Assembly: GCA_028679075.1 (NCBI GenBank)
Contig: JAJRCF010000018.1
Location: 1-64,000, forward strand
Source of the DNA: Methanoregula sp.
GTDB taxonomy: Archaea > Halobacteriota > Methanomicrobia > Methanomicrobiales > Methanospirillaceae
Length of the DNA stretch: 64,000 nucleotides
Reading direction: 5' to 3'
Part shown: positions 18,509 to 26,670 of the stretch, piece after piece
Numbering within the stretch: the stretch's first letter is position 1
How the letters are laid out: every line of letters starts with the position of its first letter
Program-made: the position numbers and the translations under genes
The notes under the pieces: model-generated
Databases searched by the model: none
Told to the model about the DNA's origin: nothing
What the model saw: only the letters and a program-made list of their open reading frames with translations

Positions 18509-18529
18509 ACCCCTTTAATTCCACTGAAA
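18509..18529 (-). promoter_or_regulatory. Isolated ORB-like sequence upstream of hel308
   Basis: Plus strand ACCCCTTTAATTCCACTGAA(A). It resembles the reverse complement of the general archaeal ORB form (TTCCAGTGGAAA..AAGGGGT) and shares ACCCCTTT-A with box 1 at 14413. It lies between the hel308 and KH-protein genes. A chance match is possible because there is only one copy. Confidence 0.3.
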
Positions 18530-18637
18530 TCCGCTGGTATTTCAGTCCTTTTTGTCAAATCTAATCTAATTATCGAATTATTCTCCACAGGAAATGTAGC
18601 ATAAGGCATATATGGAGGTTCCTGAATTTGGCAGGAC

Positions 18638-19183
18638 TCAATAGTAATAGCTGATCATATCCTGCTTGGACTCTTTCTTTTTCCGGTCAAGGAACGCAAA
18701 GACGTTTTCGTGGGGGACGCCCTCGATCAGCATATCGATGGCAGCCCGTGCGATCTTCAATGGTTCAGGATACCCGATGAGGGCAATGGTCTTGCCGAAG
18801 ACGGAAATCTCGACATCGGTCATGTCTTCAATCTGTTCGCGGGCACGCCCGTCTTTCCCAATAATCCTGCCTCTCAGCCGGTCCAGTTGCTTGGGGCTGT
18901 CTGCCATACCGCCCAGATCGATCACTTCAAGAAGGAGGTCTTCATCCTCGATCATCTCAAATGCCCGCTCCGGTGAGAACCCTCGGTTGATGGCATTGAT
19001 AATCTCCACTGCCCTGAGGAGGGATATGGTATTCTCTTCCGTCCCCTCAACCTTGACGAGACCTTCTTTGCTGTCGACGGTGATGGTGGTGTGTGTCCTG
19101 GTCTCAAGCTCTTTTTTTGTTGCACCGGCCTTACCAATCAGCACACCAACCCTGCTTCCCGAAATTTTTACTTCCTGCATCAT
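18638..19183 (-). CDS. KH-domain RNA-processing protein (Dim2/Pno1-like)
   Basis: A 181-aa protein with two KH domains. The first is ISGSRVGVLIGKAGATKKELETRTHTTITVDSKEG (GxxG = GKAG). The second contains LRGRIIGKDGRAREQIEDMTDVEISVFGKTIALIG (GxxG = GKDG). Archaeal Dim2 works with Rio1 kinase in late 16S rRNA and small-subunit maturation, and here it lies directly downstream of rio1. The start at 19183 has AGGGGAG upstream. The longer frame from 19225 uses GTG and adds non-conserved residues. Confidence 0.92.
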   Translation of the reverse strand: MMQEVKISGSRVGVLIGKAGATKKELETRTHTTITVDSKEGLVKVEGTEENTISLLRAVEIINAINRGFSPERAFEMIEDEDLLLEVIDLGGMADSPKQLDRLRGRIIGKDGRAREQIEDMTDVEISVFGKTIALIGYPEPLKIARAAIDMLIEGVPHENVFAFLDRKKKESKQDMISYYY

Positions 19184-19238
19184 GTCATATCTCCCCTTGG
19201 TATTTTGTGGTAATTCCCTGCACACTCTTGATCGAGTG

Positions 19239-20027
19239 TCATGGTTCTGCCGTATTCAGTCCGGTCACCGCATTGAAAATTTCAACATCGTTCCGGACAT
19301 CGCAGCGGTTTTTAAAGAACCGGTTGATGTTCCTGATGTCCCGCATCAGGAACGGGAGGGCACGGGGGTGATCACGGGTGACGGACTGTCCCATATCTAT
19401 GAGATATGGTTGGTCGCTGTATAATATATTGAACTCGCTCAAATCAGCATGCACCAGCTCGGCTTTCTTGTAGAGGGTGTCGATTGTACTGATAATCCGT
19501 GCGTACGTATCTGCGGGGTCATCCAGTTCGACATTGCGGAGCTGGGGGTAGGGAACCTCTCCCTCGCCAAGGAAGGACATGATGAGGATGTTCCGGTCCC
19601 AGACAAGAGGTTCGGGAACCGCGATCCCGGCATCCCGGGCCCTGACAAGGTTGGAGAACTCTTTTTTCGTCCAGGCAAAGATCAGCTCTTTTTTTGCTTT
19701 CTTGACATGGGAGAAGCGACGGTCACCGACGATGTAGGAGCTCATCGTCGTGAAGTTGGCGGTCCGGATCCGGTAGATCTTGATGGCAACCCCGACACCG
19801 TCCCGCTCAGCGTAAAAGACATTGGCCTCTTTTCCGGTACTGATCGAGCCGCCAAGAACGGAAAACCATTTTTTATGCACCAGTTTGTAAAGGGCGAGGA
19901 GGGTCACGTCATCAAAGACATCCTCCCGCACCTTGAAATTATTGGCATCCTTGATGCGGATCCCCATCTCTTCGAGCCGCTGGTCAAACCGGTCCAGTTC
20001 TTTATCGATGTTTGTTTCCTTTTTCAC
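19239..20027 (-). CDS. rio1: RIO1-type serine protein kinase
   Basis: Atypical kinase/ATPase of ribosome small-subunit maturation. It has the Rio-specific glycine-loop variant STGKEANVFYAERDG, the lysine in VAIKIYRIRTANF, the catalytic loop LVHADLSEFNIL and the metal-binding LIDMGQSV. The C-terminus FLMRDIRNINRFFKNR is the Rio1 form. I place the start at the GTG at 20027 (VKKETNIDKELDRFD, 262 aa). The frame upstream of it overlaps tyrS and has no family similarity. It lies between tyrS and the KH gene in one leftward unit. Confidence 0.92.
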   Translation of the reverse strand: MKKETNIDKELDRFDQRLEEMGIRIKDANNFKVREDVFDDVTLLALYKLVHKKWFSVLGGSISTGKEANVFYAERDGVGVAIKIYRIRTANFTTMSSYIVGDRRFSHVKKAKKELIFAWTKKEFSNLVRARDAGIAVPEPLVWDRNILIMSFLGEGEVPYPQLRNVELDDPADTYARIISTIDTLYKKAELVHADLSEFNILYSDQPYLIDMGQSVTRDHPRALPFLMRDIRNINRFFKNRCDVRNDVEIFNAVTGLNTAEP

Positions 20028-20064
20028 GCAGTGCCACCGGTTATTCCAGAGTTCTTTTGACAAA

Positions 20065-21006
20065 TCACCGGATGTAGTCCCGGACAGGTGCGAGGATCTC
20101 AACGAGAGACTCTCCGCAGCATTTCTTAAGGTCCATCGGGTGGACTTCACCCTTGCCGTAAGCAGTCTCGAGTTCAGTATAACCTGCAAACGCCCGGTCG
20201 CCACCGAACTTTTCCGGTCGCTTGATCATGATCTCCGGCAGGCGGGGGAAGACGTGGTGCTGGAAGATCTGGAGGATCGGGTTCTCTGCAATCTCCGGCG
20301 GGCAGAATGCCTTCTGGCACTTCTTCCGGATCTCATCCTCGCTGTCTGCAACCGAGATATAGTTCCCCTGCGAGGAGGACATCTTCTTGCCATCAAGCCC
20401 GTTTAAGATCGGCGTGTGGATGCAGACCGGTGCCTTGTACCCGTAGTGGATCAGGTGCTCGCGGGCGAGCATGTGGATCTTCCGCTGGTCGATACCCCCG
20501 ACCGCTGCATCGGCGCCCAGGAGGGCGATATCGGCCATCTGCATGATGGGGTAGACCATCTGGGAGACCGTCGGGTTGTCCATCTGCCGCCCGACCTCGT
20601 CCATACTCCGGGTGGCCCGATTCAGGGTGATCTCCTGCGCAAGCCGGAGTACCAGCAGCTGATATTCCCGGTTGAGCTGGAACTCGGATCCCAGAACATA
20701 CTTCACGTTCTTCAGGCCCAGCCCCTCGAAACAACGTTTGTTGTACTCGGCAAGCTCCCCGACCTTTTCCATGGTTCCTTTCCGGTTGAGGAAGGCATGA
20801 AGGTCGGCAAGGAGTACTGTGACTTCGAAACCGGCAGCCTGGAGATCTACCAGTTTATTGATCGTAACGAGATGGCCAAGGTGGATCTCGCCGCTCGGCT
20901 CATAGCCGGCATAAACCCGTTTTATGGGCTGTAAAAGAAGCGCCCGGAGGTCATCATCCGTGACGACTTCGACAGTGTTCCGGGTAACACGTTCGTATGC
21001 GTCCAT
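20065..21006 (-). CDS. tyrS: Tyrosyl-tRNA synthetase
   Basis: Class I aminoacyl-tRNA synthetase, archaeal/eukaryal type, 313 aa. It shows YAGYEPSGEIHLGHLVTINKL (HLGH in place of HIGH, residues 42-45), the tyrosine pocket around MQMADIALLGADAAVGGIDQRKIHMLARE, and KKMSSSQGNYISV. The anticodon-binding C-terminus is the compact archaeal one. The ATG at 21006 (MDAYERVTRN) begins the conserved protein. The frame continues upstream to 21108 over the end of gap and is not used. Confidence 0.97.
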   Translation of the reverse strand: MDAYERVTRNTVEVVTDDDLRALLLQPIKRVYAGYEPSGEIHLGHLVTINKLVDLQAAGFEVTVLLADLHAFLNRKGTMEKVGELAEYNKRCFEGLGLKNVKYVLGSEFQLNREYQLLVLRLAQEITLNRATRSMDEVGRQMDNPTVSQMVYPIMQMADIALLGADAAVGGIDQRKIHMLAREHLIHYGYKAPVCIHTPILNGLDGKKMSSSQGNYISVADSEDEIRKKCQKAFCPPEIAENPILQIFQHHVFPRLPEIMIKRPEKFGGDRAFAGYTELETAYGKGEVHPMDLKKCCGESLVEILAPVRDYIR

Positions 21007-21031
21007 CAAAAAGAATGGGTGATGAAGGGAG

Positions 21032-22063
21032 TTAATGGTTATTCTGGATGATTTTGAAATTGAGGGCGGCGTTGGTTGCGGCGATGGATTTGGTAGCATC
21101 CTTCTCATTACCCATCATGGCGCGGATCGCATCGACGTTCTCGACCACAACATCGGCTTCCTGGTGGATGGCCTGGAAGAAGCAGAGTTCGTTCTTATTT
21201 GCGTAGATCGATTCCTCGAAGATGCAGTTCTCCCAGAGATCGGAACGTGGACGGCCGAGGTCCATGGCGAATTCCTTGAGTTCGGCGGTGCTCTTGAGAC
21301 CGGCACTCTTCTTGATGAGCCCCAGGCGGGGGTGCCTGTTGATGAGCTCGAGGACCCGTTCCTGGGAGACAGGTTTTTTCGTTGTCATCTGGATTGCATG
21401 CATGTGCATCATGGTTGTCGGCACAATCATCGCCATCGTGGTGATGGAGATGTGGGGCAGCACGGAGAGGACATCGGGACCGTGATGGCTGGGGACTGTC
21501 ACGGGATCGAGAACGATTGCATCGATCGGTCCCTTCTTGATCTCGCCGGGATCGGAACCACGGCGGACCATAATAGCGTGGACGTGAGTCACGCCGAACT
21601 CTTTGTCAATCTCATTGATGATCCGGCACAGGCCGGTCGTGTTGCATGACACAACCCGGACAAACTGCCTGCCGAGGGCATCCTTGTAATTGCATGACGA
21701 GTTGAAGGAAAACCCCGCAAGGTCGTGCTCCTCCCCACCCTGCCAGAGCGCCTTGACACCGAGCTTCTCGTACAGGGCCTTGTTCGTTGCCCCGACTTTT
21801 CCCGGGGTGCCATCTACCACGACGTCCGCTGCCTTGCACATGTCCTCAACACTGCCGGCAACTTTCAGGCCAACCTTCTCGAACGCCGCTTTCTTCGAGA
21901 TATCAGCGATATACAGCGGGTATCCCCGCTGCTTTGCAACAAAGGCCTCCGCGTTCGGCCGTGTCTTGGAGACACCAATCACCTTCATGTCTTTCTGAGC
22001 AGCCACCGCATCGGCGACGCGTTTGCCGATGGTCCCGTACCCGTTAATGGCAACCTTGATCAT
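21032..22063 (-). CDS. gap: Glyceraldehyde-3-phosphate dehydrogenase, archaeal type II
   Basis: NAD(P)-dependent GAPDH of the archaeal class (343 aa), for gluconeogenic or glycolytic flux. The N-terminal Rossmann motif is [20 protein letters not shown]. The catalytic Cys is in [15 protein letters not shown] (about residue 140), followed by [22 protein letters not shown] and [16 protein letters not shown]. The start is taken at 22063 because the family begins with this strand. The upstream four residues are not conserved. Upstream lies the second repeat triad (22181-22405). Confidence 0.97.
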   Translation of the reverse strand: MIKVAINGYGTIGKRVADAVAAQKDMKVIGVSKTRPNAEAFVAKQRGYPLYIADISKKAAFEKVGLKVAGSVEDMCKAADVVVDGTPGKVGATNKALYEKLGVKALWQGGEEHDLAGFSFNSSCNYKDALGRQFVRVVSCNTTGLCRIINEIDKEFGVTHVHAIMVRRGSDPGEIKKGPIDAIVLDPVTVPSHHGPDVLSVLPHISITTMAMIVPTTMMHMHAIQMTTKKPVSQERVLELINRHPRLGLIKKSAGLKSTAELKEFAMDLGRPRSDLWENCIFEESIYANKNELCFFQAIHQEADVVVENVDAIRAMMGNEKDATKSIAATNAALNFKIIQNNH

Positions 22064-22180
22064 ACAATCGTACATTGCGCCGGAATGGAAAAAGCTATGC
22101 GAAATGTTTGCAGTGCCCGGCAGGCAAAGACAAGAGGAGGTGCTCTCAGGAAAATCACCTCATTCAAAAGAAAGGGTGGT

Positions 22181-22405
22181 GGGGGGTCGCATGGGTACAC
22201 TTTTTAGGTCAGGATCCGGGGAGGTGATGTGATTTTACGTCATAATTTTTTAACCCTGACCATCAATCGCGGACGATAAAAATACAAATGTACCCATGCG
22301 ACCCCCCTTCAATAGTTCTTGGTTTTGGGCTAAAATGTATAAATTTCACGTCATAAAATATACACTGGCGTGGTGTTTGGGGGTGAGGGGGGTCGCGTGG
22401 GTACA
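22181..22405. repeat. Direct-inverted-direct repeat triad, cluster 2
   Basis: The motif GGGGGGTCGCATGGGTACA occurs at 22181-22199, exactly inverted at 22289-22307, and as GGGGGGTCGCGTGGGTACA at 22387-22405. Start-to-start distances are 108 and 98 bp, almost the same as cluster 1 at 14926-15150. Each spacer also contains ACGTCATAA (22237-22245 and 22348-22356). It fills the 433-bp gene-free stretch upstream of gap and downstream of tsr3. No open reading frame of note is present. The first half, GGGGGTCG, is shared with cluster 1, while the second half is related but not identical. Confidence 0.8.
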
Positions 22406-22496
22406 GAAAAATTTTCCCCGTGCGATGGGATGCAGGACCACCCATCACGGGTTTTTCCAGAATAAAAAGAAAAAAATTGCACGTACTTGCACGTAC

Positions 22497-22988
22497 TCAG
22501 ATGAACAGCGCCTGGTACTTGACAACTTCCGTGCTGTCTTTGGCCGAGGCGTACAGTTCGAGCGGCTCTTTGTTCACTTCCAGGAACCGGATCCCCCAGT
22601 TCACTTTCGAAAGTACTTCTTCTGCCCGGTCCTGTTCCCCCATGATATAGAGCGCCGCAGCAACGGCCTCGATGGATGACAATTTACAGGGCTTGCCGAA
22701 ATTTACCGGGTTTGCCGCCATCAAAAAAGGGAGTGCCCTGCGTATCCGCCATGAGCTGATCGCACCCGTGTCGAGCACCTCCCACGAGCAGTCCAGCACG
22801 GTGAGGGATTTCACGTACCGGTCTGCGGGAGAGAGTGCCTGTTCGGCAGTGGGATCGAGGATGAGGGTATTGCGCGGGATCTGCGACAGGGTCTTGAAAA
22901 TTTTGAGAAAACCGGCCCGCTCAAGCTTCTTGACCGTACATTTACGGGGATCGCAGCTGTTGTCCCGAAAGGCGTACAGGGGGATCAT
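22497..22988 (-). CDS. tsr3: 16S rRNA aminocarboxypropyltransferase Tsr3
   Basis: SPOUT-like enzyme (formerly DUF367) that transfers the aminocarboxypropyl group of SAM to a hypermodified uridine of small-subunit rRNA. The 163-aa protein contains DNSCDPRKCTVKKLERAG (N-terminal RLI-type segment), LILDPTAEQALSPAD, LTVLDCSWEV and the highly conserved RALPFLMAANPVNFGKPCKLSSIEAVAAALYIMG. NWGIRFLEVNKEPLELY follows. Start at 22988, and the gene is divergent from the 23019 gene. Confidence 0.93.
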   Translation of the reverse strand: MIPLYAFRDNSCDPRKCTVKKLERAGFLKIFKTLSQIPRNTLILDPTAEQALSPADRYVKSLTVLDCSWEVLDTGAISSWRIRRALPFLMAANPVNFGKPCKLSSIEAVAAALYIMGEQDRAEEVLSKVNWGIRFLEVNKEPLELYASAKDSTEVVKYQALFI

Positions 22989-23018
22989 TGATCATCTGTG
23001 CGTGCACACACTAAAATA

Positions 23019-23876
23019 ATGTACGTGCTGTGCAGCCCCTGCATACTCAACCCGGCCCTCCGGGCAGACGGCATAACCAGACCCTCGGATCTCGAGGCAT
23101 TTAAGCGTACGAAAGACCGGTGCACTGCATTCGGGATCGAGATGGTCCCCCTGCCATGCCCTGAGACGCTCTTCCTGGGACCTGCCCGGAAGCCGGGCAC
23201 ATTTCTTGAACGGCTGGACACCCCGGAATTCTCCCGGCTGCTGGGGATATTGGAAGGTGCGGTATGCAAGGTTATCTCTGAACGGGGGCCCCCCCTCTGC
23301 ATAATCGGAGTCAATTCCTCACCAACATGCGGCGTCACAACAACATATTACGGGAACCATGGGGATGAATCCCCCAAATGGCATGGCCGGGGTGTATTTC
23401 TCTCACGTTTCCCCCGAATCCCTGCAATGGATACGATCACGTTCTCCCGTTACAGGGTGTACCTTGCAGCACCTCTCTTCTCTGAGGCAGAACGCTCCTA
23501 CAATTCCCTCCTTGCAGGACTTTTAAAGAAGAACCTGTTTGAGGTCTACCTGCCCCAGGATGCCGGTGACGATTCAGCGGGCCGGGGCAAAAGTGAGCAC
23601 GAACGGCTCTTCCTGACGAACAAAAAGGCCCTTGAACAGGCCGATATCGTCGTCTCAATCATTGACGGTGCGGATGCTGATTCCGGTACTTCATGGGAGA
23701 TGGGGTATGCCCATGCACGGGGTAAACCGGTTTTTGCTCTCAGGACCGATTTCCGCCGCGTGGGGACCTCAGAAAAGGTCAACCTGATGCTTGAACAATC
23801 TGCAACGGTCGTAACCACTCCCGGGGATCTGGTTGAAATCATTGGATCGCCGTTACTCCTGAAACACGATCGGTAA
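23019..23876 (+). CDS. Fusion: DUF523/TudS-like domain + nucleoside 2-deoxyribosyltransferase-like domain
   Basis: A 285-aa two-domain protein. The N-terminus (about 1-135) has CSPCILNPALRADG with a CxxC-like Cys pair at residues 5 and 8, a PCPE stretch at 47-50, and NSSPTCG at 99-105. This matches the layout of DUF523/thiouracil desulfurases (Cys pair plus KSPSCG). The C-terminus (about 145-285) has YLAAPLFSEAERSYNSLL, ADIVVSIIDGADADSGTSWEMGYAHARGKPVFALRTDFR, the nucleoside deoxyribosyltransferase fold with catalytic Glu in TSWEMGYA. Together they suggest nucleobase salvage or clean-up. Start at 23019. An upstream in-frame ATG is at 22998. Confidence 0.75.
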   Translation: MYVLCSPCILNPALRADGITRPSDLEAFKRTKDRCTAFGIEMVPLPCPETLFLGPARKPGTFLERLDTPEFSRLLGILEGAVCKVISERGPPLCIIGVNSSPTCGVTTTYYGNHGDESPKWHGRGVFLSRFPRIPAMDTITFSRYRVYLAAPLFSEAERSYNSLLAGLLKKNLFEVYLPQDAGDDSAGRGKSEHERLFLTNKKALEQADIVVSIIDGADADSGTSWEMGYAHARGKPVFALRTDFRRVGTSEKVNLMLEQSATVVTTPGDLVEIIGSPLLLKHDR

Positions 23877-23967
23877 TGATACCCGACACGAAAAACATCA
23901 AAAAACCCCGGAAAACCCATAAGCGATAAACTATATTGGACGCATTACGCAATAGTACTGGGTTATT

Positions 23968-25500
23968 ATGGCGAAGAAGCGCGAGGACCGGGTAGACCGG
24001 AAGAAAACGATCGGAGGTGCTGTTTGTGATCTGGATGGGGGTTATACCGGATCCATCCAGTCATGTAAGGATATCACGCCAGCCAGTGTGAAGTCCCTGA
24101 TCGTAAACAGCCGGTACCTGCAGATCCTCCTCTCTCTCACGCTTATCGGCGCTGTCCTGCGTTTTTTCAACCTGGGATTCAACTCTCTCTGGCTTGATGA
24201 GGCCTCGACATACACCTTTGCAAAGATGTCGATCCCTGAGATCTGGCAGGCAACCGCAGCCGGGGAGTTCAACCCGCCGCTCTTCTACTGGATTGAGCAC
24301 ATCATGCTCTTCTTCGGGAACAACGAGGTCATTTTAAGATTCGTCCCGGCCCTTCTGGGGGTTCTGACAATTCCCCTCGTATATTACGTGGGAAAGGAGT
24401 TTGCTGACAGGAATGTGGGGATTATCGCTGCAACGCTCTGTACGTTCTCACCCTTTCTCATCCAGTACTCCCAGGAAGCAAGGGCATACTCCATGGGGCT
24501 TTTCTTTATCGCATTTGCCATGGTCTTTTTCTTAAAAGCGATCAAGAGCGACAACCTGACCCCCTGGATCCTCTTTGGCCTCATGTCCGCCCTCGCATTC
24601 TGGTCTCATTTCTATACGCTCGTGATCATCGGGACCCTGTTCCTGTATGCCCTTGCCGTTAAAATCCCTGAGGTCATGAAAGATATCAGGGCATTCAAAC
24701 CAATTGTCGGGGCGGGAGCGGTGTTTGCCATCGTCTGCCTGCCGCTGCTCCTTGCCACGATCCAGCTCTTTGCAAAAAGGACTGCCGGAGGTCCGACGTT
24801 CGGGATCCAGGGATTGGGCATCATCCCCGAAACATTCTGGCAGTTATCCGGATTTTCAATATGGGTAATGTACCTGTTCCTGATCCTGTTTGTGATAGGG
24901 ATCGTGCAGGCATTTTTCCTTGACAGGAACAAGGGAATCCTGCTCGTTGTCCTGATGTTTTTCCCCTTTATGATCAGCTGGTTCCTCTCTTACCGGATCC
25001 CGATGGTGCCCCGGTATCTCATCATCCTTGCCCCGGTATTTTTTATCGGGATCGCTCTTGCCTATAAACCCGTTTATTCCTTTATTAACAACCGCGGTGT
25101 TGTGTACGGATTTATGGCGGTGCTGGTCCTGCTCAGTGTCACCACGTCGTTTTACTCGGGTTATTATTCCGGATACTCGAAGGAGGACTGGCGGGGTTTT
25201 TCAGGACAGATCCAACAGGTAACCCGGCCGGGAGATTTCATTGTCCTCGTTCCCGGTTATATGGCCCAGCCGTTTGACTATTATTACTCCAATTCTTCCG
25301 GGCAGACATTTGAGTACGGGGCATCAACGGCAGATCAACTGGCAGCGATCGCATCATCCGGGGCCAACAATACAGTTTATTATGTGGTTACCGGTGATAT
25401 CAGCTCGGCAGACCCTTCCGGCAATGCAGTCAAATGGCTTGAAGAGCACACAAAAGGGGGAGAAGCAACACCCGGCATTTACCTGTTCACTTCTGCCTAA
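23968..25500 (+). CDS. Membrane glycosyltransferase, GT39/ArnT-like (GT-C fold)
   Basis: A 510-aa polytopic protein with about ten to twelve hydrophobic helices after a charged 45-residue N-terminus. LRFFNLGFNSLWLDEASTYTFAKM holds the acidic residues of the first external loop (xLDE), the GT-C signature. GEFNPPLFYWIEHIM, FSPFLIQYSQEARAYS and YRIPMVPRYLIILAPVFF are family blocks of dolichyl-phosphate-mannose-protein mannosyltransferase-like enzymes. A soluble C-terminal domain follows. It would transfer a lipid-phosphate-linked sugar to an acceptor outside the membrane. The next gene makes polyprenyl-phosphate sugar, which fits. Confidence 0.85.
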   Translation: MAKKREDRVDRKKTIGGAVCDLDGGYTGSIQSCKDITPASVKSLIVNSRYLQILLSLTLIGAVLRFFNLGFNSLWLDEASTYTFAKMSIPEIWQATAAGEFNPPLFYWIEHIMLFFGNNEVILRFVPALLGVLTIPLVYYVGKEFADRNVGIIAATLCTFSPFLIQYSQEARAYSMGLFFIAFAMVFFLKAIKSDNLTPWILFGLMSALAFWSHFYTLVIIGTLFLYALAVKIPEVMKDIRAFKPIVGAGAVFAIVCLPLLLATIQLFAKRTAGGPTFGIQGLGIIPETFWQLSGFSIWVMYLFLILFVIGIVQAFFLDRNKGILLVVLMFFPFMISWFLSYRIPMVPRYLIILAPVFFIGIALAYKPVYSFINNRGVVYGFMAVLVLLSVTTSFYSGYYSGYSKEDWRGFSGQIQQVTRPGDFIVLVPGYMAQPFDYYYSNSSGQTFEYGASTADQLAAIASSGANNTVYYVVTGDISSADPSGNAVKWLEEHTKGGEATPGIYLFTSA

Positions 25501-25518
25501 AGGAGTCCCCCATCCATC

Positions 25519-26628
25519 ATGTACGACCTGACGGTTATCATTCCCACGTTCAAAGAAGAGGCGAATATCCGGAATATCATCACTGAAGTGGACGCGGTTT
25601 TCCAGAAGAATGCCCTGAACGGGGAAATTCTTGTCGTGGATGACAACTCGCCGGACAATACGATTGCCATTGTTAACGAACTGAAAAAGACGATGAAGAA
25701 TCTCAACCTGCTGGTACGGACCTCCGATCACGGGCTTTCGCAATCCGTTGCTGACGGATTTCTCCATGCGTGCTCGGATGTTTTTGTAGTCATCGATGCG
25801 GATATGTCCCATCCCCCCTCTCTCATCCCGAAGATGTTCGAAGAGATCAGGGCAGGCAGCGAAGTCGTAATTGGCAGCCGGTACATGGAAGGCGGGGGGA
25901 TAAAAAAATGGCCCCTGAAACGAAGGATCATCTCCCTTGGTGCGACATTCCTGGGCCGGCTCCTCGTCCCTGATATCACCGATCCGGTAAGCGGTTTTTT
26001 CGCAGTCAGACAAAGTGTGGTGGCAGAGGCGCACCTCAAGCCACGGGGATACAAGATCCTCCTTGAAGTGCTGGGGAAGGGTACATGGGAGAATGACAAG
26101 GAGATACCGTTTGAGTTCAGCGACCGCGAGATCGGGACAAGCAAGCTGAAGATTAAAACGATCATCGAATATGCCCAGCAGGTTCTGGATATTACCCTGT
26201 ACTCATTCACCCATCACCAGAGCGCTGCGTGGAGGGAATGGAAAAAGATATTCAAGTTCGGAATTGTGGGGCTGACGGGGATTGTCGTAAATGTTGCTAT
26301 CCTCAATCTTTTGCTTCTTGCTGGCGTCCGGTATGAAATTGCACTTGTTTTTGCTATCGTTGTCGCCATTTTCAACAACTTTTTGTGGAACGATCTCTGG
26401 ACATTTAAGGATCATGCCCGGAAATCAATATCAAGCATCTGGAAGCGCCTCCAGTTGTTCTACGTTGTCTCTGCAGGTGGCGCACTTATCAATTACGGCG
26501 TTGCAGTAATCCTCGTTTATGTCGTAACAATGGATGGCAACCTCGCTAACTTATGCGGGATCCTGCTGGGATTTATCTGGAACTTTGTGGTGAACCGTCG
26601 GGTCACCTGGCCCCGCACGAGAGGATGA
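25519..26628 (+). CDS. Polyprenyl-phosphate sugar synthase (GT2, DPM1-like) fused to GtrA domain
   Basis: A 369-aa fusion. Residues about 1-230 are a GT2 transferase: DLTVIIPTFKEEANI, VVDDNSPDNT, VFVVIDADMSHPPSLIPKM (DxD-type), VIGSRYMEGGGIKKWPLKRR and DPVSGFFAVR. This is dolichol-phosphate mannose synthase-like. Residues about 240-365 are a four-helix GtrA membrane domain (FKFGIVGLTGIVVNVAILNLLLL...FNNFLWNDLWTFKD...LCGILLGFIWNFVVNRRVTW). It charges a polyprenyl-phosphate and may help flip or anchor it. It is 18 bp after the GT39-like gene and belongs to a three-gene glycan operon. Confidence 0.9.
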   Translation: MYDLTVIIPTFKEEANIRNIITEVDAVFQKNALNGEILVVDDNSPDNTIAIVNELKKTMKNLNLLVRTSDHGLSQSVADGFLHACSDVFVVIDADMSHPPSLIPKMFEEIRAGSEVVIGSRYMEGGGIKKWPLKRRIISLGATFLGRLLVPDITDPVSGFFAVRQSVVAEAHLKPRGYKILLEVLGKGTWENDKEIPFEFSDREIGTSKLKIKTIIEYAQQVLDITLYSFTHHQSAAWREWKKIFKFGIVGLTGIVVNVAILNLLLLAGVRYEIALVFAIVVAIFNNFLWNDLWTFKDHARKSISSIWKRLQLFYVVSAGGALINYGVAVILVYVVTMDGNLANLCGILLGFIWNFVVNRRVTWPRTRG

Positions 26629-26670
26629 ATGTAGAAAAATTTTTCCGTTCACCTCTTCAACGAATATTCG

